In this document: one piece after another, positions 42,201-48,200 of the stretch
Layout: each line of letters begins with the position of its first letter
Numbering within the stretch: position 1 is the first letter of the stretch
Assembly (NCBI GenBank): GCA_032718475.1
Contig: JAUCBJ010003381.1
Coordinates: forward strand, 1-64,000
Source of the DNA: Nemertoderma westbladi
Taxonomy: Eukaryota > Xenacoelomorpha > Nemertodermatida > Nemertodermatidae
Direction: 5' to 3'
Length of the DNA: 64,000 nucleotides
The notes under the pieces: model-generated
Told to the model about the DNA's origin: nothing
Databases searched by the model: none
Seen by the model: the letters and a program-made list of their open reading frames with translations, nothing else
Program-made: the position numbers and the translations under genes

Positions 42201-45200
42201 GGGGGAGGGGGTTGGGAAAATCTGATGACGTGCTGATGAGGGGAGGGGAGGGGGTCACCCAAAATCTGACGTCAGCATGTTCATTTATAGGTGCTAGAAG
42301 AGATATAGCAGAAGAGTAAATAGCTTGCCTATTTTAATTGTTCGAAGGCCCGTAGCACGACCTTCTGTTTCAGTTACCAGTCACCATGTTTCAGTGATTA
42401 GGACGCGAAATTTTTTTTAATCTGATTTAGGGGGGGGGGGGGGGTCAAGGCCTTTCTGATGACATGTGATTTAGGGGGGGGAGGGGGTCAACATTTTGGG
42501 GAAAAGTGCAGACGTCATACTTGGACGGCCCCTAGTGTCAAGCTTGGGGAAACCAATGAGACACCTCCAATGTCATGTAGTGTCTGGTTGGAGATGTGTG
42601 CATTGTACTTGACAAAATGAACCCGGCGTAGCATTCTTGTGAATGTGCCATCCAGAGATTTGGTGTCCTCAGTAGTCAGAGCCCAGCATGGACTCCCATA
42701 GAGGAGTACTGGAACTACTGCTGCTCTTGGCAATGATTGGCACGGCAACGGATAACGAAACAATAGCGAGAATCTGGCAATTCTGAATCCTGTGAGCCTC
42801 ACCTCACCGTCTATCCGCCTGTTTGTTTTATGGCTAGAGGCTGTATGGTTTTATTGAGAATATGCACATATGATTTTTATTGGGCAACTGTCTCAAGAGG
42901 CTAATTTCCTTTGAGTGTGTGGCAATTTGGAGAGTGTACTTCAGTTCTCTTGTATTGTGAAGAGCAGACGGTTTCAGACAGGAAATGCATGTTCACCACC
43001 ATAGAAAATTTTTCCACAGTTAAGCTTTACACTTAGTTTCCGAAGTTACGTTGGCTCCCGTTTTGAGACAGACAGGGGGAATCTTGACGAAAATCCAATC
43101 TCAGCGAATTAATCGGAAAGGAAAGGAAAGGAAAGGAGCAGGTTACAGTTCGTTATTCTTTCCAAAATAATAAACAAAAGTCAATAGAACAGCTTACAGT
43201 TTTATTTTTGGGAGTAATCAGCAGTTATTTGCGTCGATTTTCCCCTGGAGAGGGATTAATTTTGATTGCGTCGAAAGTGCCCCGTATCTGCCAATTTTAC
43301 GACGCATGTACTGATTGTACACCTCGTTGGAGCTACCGTGTTGCATTTAATACCAACAACCAGTACTGTTCCGTCCAGGGATCGAACAGGGACCTCGGCA
43401 TTGGAAGCACAGAATGTAAACCAAGTTATAGTGAAAAATTGAATACTAGGAGTCCTATGCCTGATTTTAACTGAAAGGCATGAAAAATATCCATTGCAAT
43501 GCGTTTTCAATGAAAGAATAAAATTCAAATGCACCAGTTAAAACTTAAAAATATAAAATTTGTTTGAAATGTCCACGCATGTTATTTTATAAATGTTTTA
43601 ATTATTAGTTTTTTATACAGTAAGCATGTAGATTTACATTTTCGGTACAAATGTTTAGTATAAAACAAAAACAATGACGTTCACGTTCTGTCAATATCCC
43701 TGATGTTCCAATGCGGGAGACAGAAACCTACCTAATTATTGAGTCAGATATTTAATTATAAATAATAAATGGCCTATTTATTGCTCTGTATGCACATGAA
43801 ACTAAACATTTTAACAAAACTTTTAAGTTGACTCCCGCTTCTCAATGTAGCAATGATTAATTATAATGCCACAAGAGTTCCCCTAATAGAACTGAGTGGC
43901 GGTTTTCTTTTCCTGGGGTGCCAGTCATTTGGTTGGTTGATATATTTAACGCGTTTAATGGGGTGATGTATTTATTTTGTATGTCATTGGTGGAATTAAA
44001 GGATGATGAAGTGTGTGTTGATTGGTTAGTTGGACACCAGTTGTTTCCGACAATTATTATTATTGATTGCTTGTACAGTATAGCCAACAACGTTATTTGT
44101 TGTAACAATAAAATGTAATAGTTGAGTATTGATTGAATGATACGTATCCTATTTACCGTGATGTTCTTCACTTTAAGTTGGGTTAGCAGGGTTACTTTTG
44201 GAGTGGTTGCGACGCATTGCATAATGTAACACAGTAAGTAGTAACCATTTAACGTAACTGGATTTATCCCCGCAGGAATTCAGGGACGCGCCGGCGATCC
44301 GTTACGGTCGCCCCTTGGCGTCGGTGCGACGGATCCGGAGCCGTCTATCCGGATCCGGCAGACAGACTGTACCGGTCGTGGGGTCGTCCCTTCAGTGTGA
44401 CGATGGGCTGGGTCCGATCTAGGATCCAGTTCGCGTTAATTCGCGGGGCCTCCCACTGCCTACGTGGTTCGAGAGTGAAGTGGAGAAGCAGGATGGGGTT
44501 CGAAGATGGGGCAGGGTTACCGGGTGTATCGGCGCTTCATTAAGACCCTACGACCTTAATCAGCGCATATCGCAATTCAAACAATTTACAATAGCGGATT
44601 TAAACATTTTAAATTTCCCTCTTTTAGAAGCAGTCAGCTGGTAGTGGGTATATTATGAAAATTAGGTTATCCGATTATCACCAAATGTAAATATCGTATC
44701 AGACTTTCTTTGCCTGTCAAATAATGGATTGTTTACCTAAATTGTAACAGGAGATAGTCGCAATACTGATTATGGTATGAGCATTTCGCGAGGCATTCCA
44801 GTTCAGTAATCAGTATAATAGGGCAGTTGAGGGGGAAGCATTTAGCTGTGATTACATATTATTTATATTGTCCTCTGTAGGTGAACCTTGCTACGAGTGA
44901 CTCACGTGGTGGTGGAACAGGGACCTCGTATGTGGAGAGTAAGGCGGATGAAGACATTGATTGGAGAGGAGGTTGTTCCTCCTCACAACCAACAAGGTAA
45001 GACGTGAACCAATGATTGGAGAGGAGGTTGTTCCTCCTCACAACCAACAAGGTAAGACGTGAACCAATGATTGGAGAGGAGGTTGTTCCTCCTCACAACC
45101 AACAAGGTAAGACGTGAACCAATGATTGGAGAGGAGGTTGTTCCTCCTCACAACCAACAAGGTAAGACGTGAACCAATGATTGGAGAGGAGGTTGTTCCC

Positions 45201-48200
45201 TCTCACAACCACCAAGGTAAGGCGTGAACCAATGATTGTAGAGGAGGTTGTTCCTCCTCACAACCAACAAGGTAAGGCGGAACCAATGATTGGAGAGGAG
45301 GTTGTTCCTCCTGACAACCACCAAGGTAATGCGGAACCAATTATTGGAGAGGAGGTTGTTCCTCCTCACAACCAACAAGGTAAGACGTGAACCAATGATT
45401 GGAGAGGAGGTTGTTCCCTCTCACAACCACCAAGGTAAGGCGTGAACCAATTATTGTAGAGGAGGTTGTTCCTCCTCACAACCAACAAGGTAAGGCGGAA
45501 CCAATGATTGGAGAGGAGGTTGTTCCTCCTGACAACCACCAAGGTAATGCGGAACCAATTATTGGAGAGGAGGTTGTTCCTCCTCACAACCAACAAGGTA
45601 AGACGTGAACCAATGATTGGAGAGGAGGTTGTTCCTCCTCACAAACCAACAAGGTAAGTCGTGAACCAATGATTGGAGATGAGGTTGTTCCCTCTCACAA
45701 CCACCATTCTGAGACGTTGACCAATGATTGTAGAGGAGGTTGTTCCTATTCACAACCACCAAGGTAAGTCGTGAGCCAATGATTATGAGAGGAGGTTGTT
45801 CCTTCTCACAACCACCAAGGTAAGGCGGAACCAATGATTGGAGAGGACGTTGTTCCCTCTCACAACCACCAAGGTAAGGCGGAACCAATGATTTGAGAGG
45901 AAGTTATTGCTCCTCGCAACCACCAAGGTAAGACGTGAACCAATGATTGGAGATGAGGTTGCTCCCTCTCACAACCACCAATGTAAGACGTCAACCAATG
46001 ATTGTAGAGGAGGTTGTTCCTCCTCACAACCAACAAGGTAAGGCGGAACCAATGATTGGAGAGGAGGTTGTTCCTCCTGACAACCACCAAGGTAATGCGG
46101 AACCAATTATTGGAGAGGAGGTTGTTCCTCCTCACAACCAACAAGGTAAGACGTGAACCAATGATTGGAGAGGAGGTTGTTCCCTCTCACAACCACCAAG
46201 GTAAGGCGTGAACCAATTATTGTAGAGGAGGTTGTTCCTCCTCACAACCAACAAGGTAAGGCGGAACCAATGATTGGAGAGGAGGTTGTTCCTCCTGACA
46301 ACCACCAAGGTAATGCGGAGCCAATTATTGGAGAGGAGGTTGTTCCTCCTCACAACCAACAAGGTAAGACGTGAACCAATGATTGGAGAGGAGGTTGTTC
46401 CTCCTCACAAACCAACAAGGTAAGTCGTGAACCAATGATTGGAGATGAGGTTGTTCCCTCTCACAACCACCATTCTGAGACGTTGACCAATGATTGTAGA
46501 GGAGGTTGTTCCTATTCACAACCACCAAGGTAAGTCGTGAGCCAATGATTATGAGAGGAGGTTGTTCCTTCTCACAACCACCAAGGTAAGGCGGAACCAA
46601 TGATTGGAGAGGACGTTGTTCCCTCTCACAACCACCAAGGTAAGGCGGAACCAATGATTTGAGAGGAAGTTATTGCTCCTCGCAACCACCAAGGTAAGAC
46701 GTGAACCAATGATTGGAGATGAGGTTGTTCCCTCTCACAACCACCAATGTAAGACGTCAACCAATGATTGGAGAGGAGGTTGTTCCGCCTCACAACCACC
46801 AAGGTAAGACGTGAGCCAATGATTTGAGAGGAGGTTTTTACTCCTCATAACCACCAAGGTAAGGCGTGAACCAATGATTGGGAGAGGAAGTTGTTACCTC
46901 TCACAACCACCAAGGTAAGGCGGAAACATTGATTGGAGATGAGGTTGTTCCCTCTCACAACCACCAAGGTAAGACGTGAACCAATGATTGGAGAGGAGGT
47001 TGTTCCACCTCACAACCACCAAGGTAAGACGTGAACCAATGATTTGAGAGGAGGTTGTTGCTCCTCGCAACCACCAAGGTAAGACGTGAACCAATGATTG
47101 GAGATGAGGTTATTCCTGAACCAATGATTGGGAGAGGAGGTTGTTCCCTCTCACAACCACTAAGGTAAGGCGGAAACATTGTTTGGAGAGGAGGTTGTTC
47201 CCTCTCATAACCACCAAGGTAAGGCGTGAACCAATGATTGGAGAGGAGGTTGTTCCTTCTCACAACCACCAAGGTAAGGCGGAAACATTGATTGGAGAGG
47301 AGGTTGTTCCCTCTCATAACCACCAAGGTAAGACGTGAACCAATGATTGGAGAGGAGGTTGTTCCCTCTCACAACCACCAAGGTAAGGCGTGAACCAATG
47401 ATTGGGAGAGGAGGTTGTTCCCCCTCACAACCGCCAAGGTAAGACGTGAACCAATTATTTGAGAGGAGGTTGTTGCTCCTCGCAACCACCAAGGTAAGAC
47501 GTGAACCAATGATTGGAGTGGAGGTTGTTCCCTCTCACAACCACCAAGGTAAGGCGTGAACCAATGATTGGGAGAGGAGGTTGTTCCCTCTCACAACCAC
47601 CAAGGTAAGGCGGAAACATTGATTGGAGAGGAGGTTGTTCCACCTCACAACCACCAAGGTAAGGCGGAAACATTGATTGGAGATGAGGTTGTTCCCTCTC
47701 ACAACCACCAAGGTAAGGCGTGAACCAATGATTGGGAGAGGAGGTTGTTCCCTCTCACAACCACCAAGGTAAGGCGGAACCAATGATTGGGAGAGGAGGT
47801 TGTTCCCTCTCACAACCACCAAGGTAAGGCGTGAACCAATGATTGGGAGAGGAGGTTGTTCCCTCTCACAACCACCAAGGTAAGGCGGAAACATTGATTG
47901 GAGATGAGGTTGTTCCCTCTCACAACCACCAAGGTAAGGCGTGAACCAATGATTGGGAGAGGAGGTTGTTCCCTCTCACAACCACCAAGGTAAGGCGGAA
48001 ACATTGATTGGAGATGAGGTTGTTCCCTCTCACAACCACCAAGGTAAGGCGTGAACCAATGATTGGGAGAGGAGGTTGTTCCCTCTCACAACCACCAAGG
48101 TAAGGCGGAACCAATGATTGGGAGAGGAGGTTGTTCCCTCTCACAACCACCAAGGTAAGGCGTGAACCAATGATTGGGAGAGGAGGTTGTTCCCTCTCAC

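Noticed and set aside
43190-43465. A functional tRNA gene
   Set aside because: Only tRNA-like head boxes are present; no complete cloverleaf can be drawn and the A box is degenerate, so a SINE-like repeat is preferred.
43857-44222. 121-codon minus-strand frame
   Set aside because: Ile/Leu/Asn-rich composition follows base composition; no signal peptide or domain convincing enough.
44270-44420. Possible eIF4B exon after ccccgcag at 44,275
   Set aside because: The GC-rich sequence reads better as a retroelement C-terminal fragment homologous to 50,638-50,799; the phase-0 frame does not resemble eIF4B.
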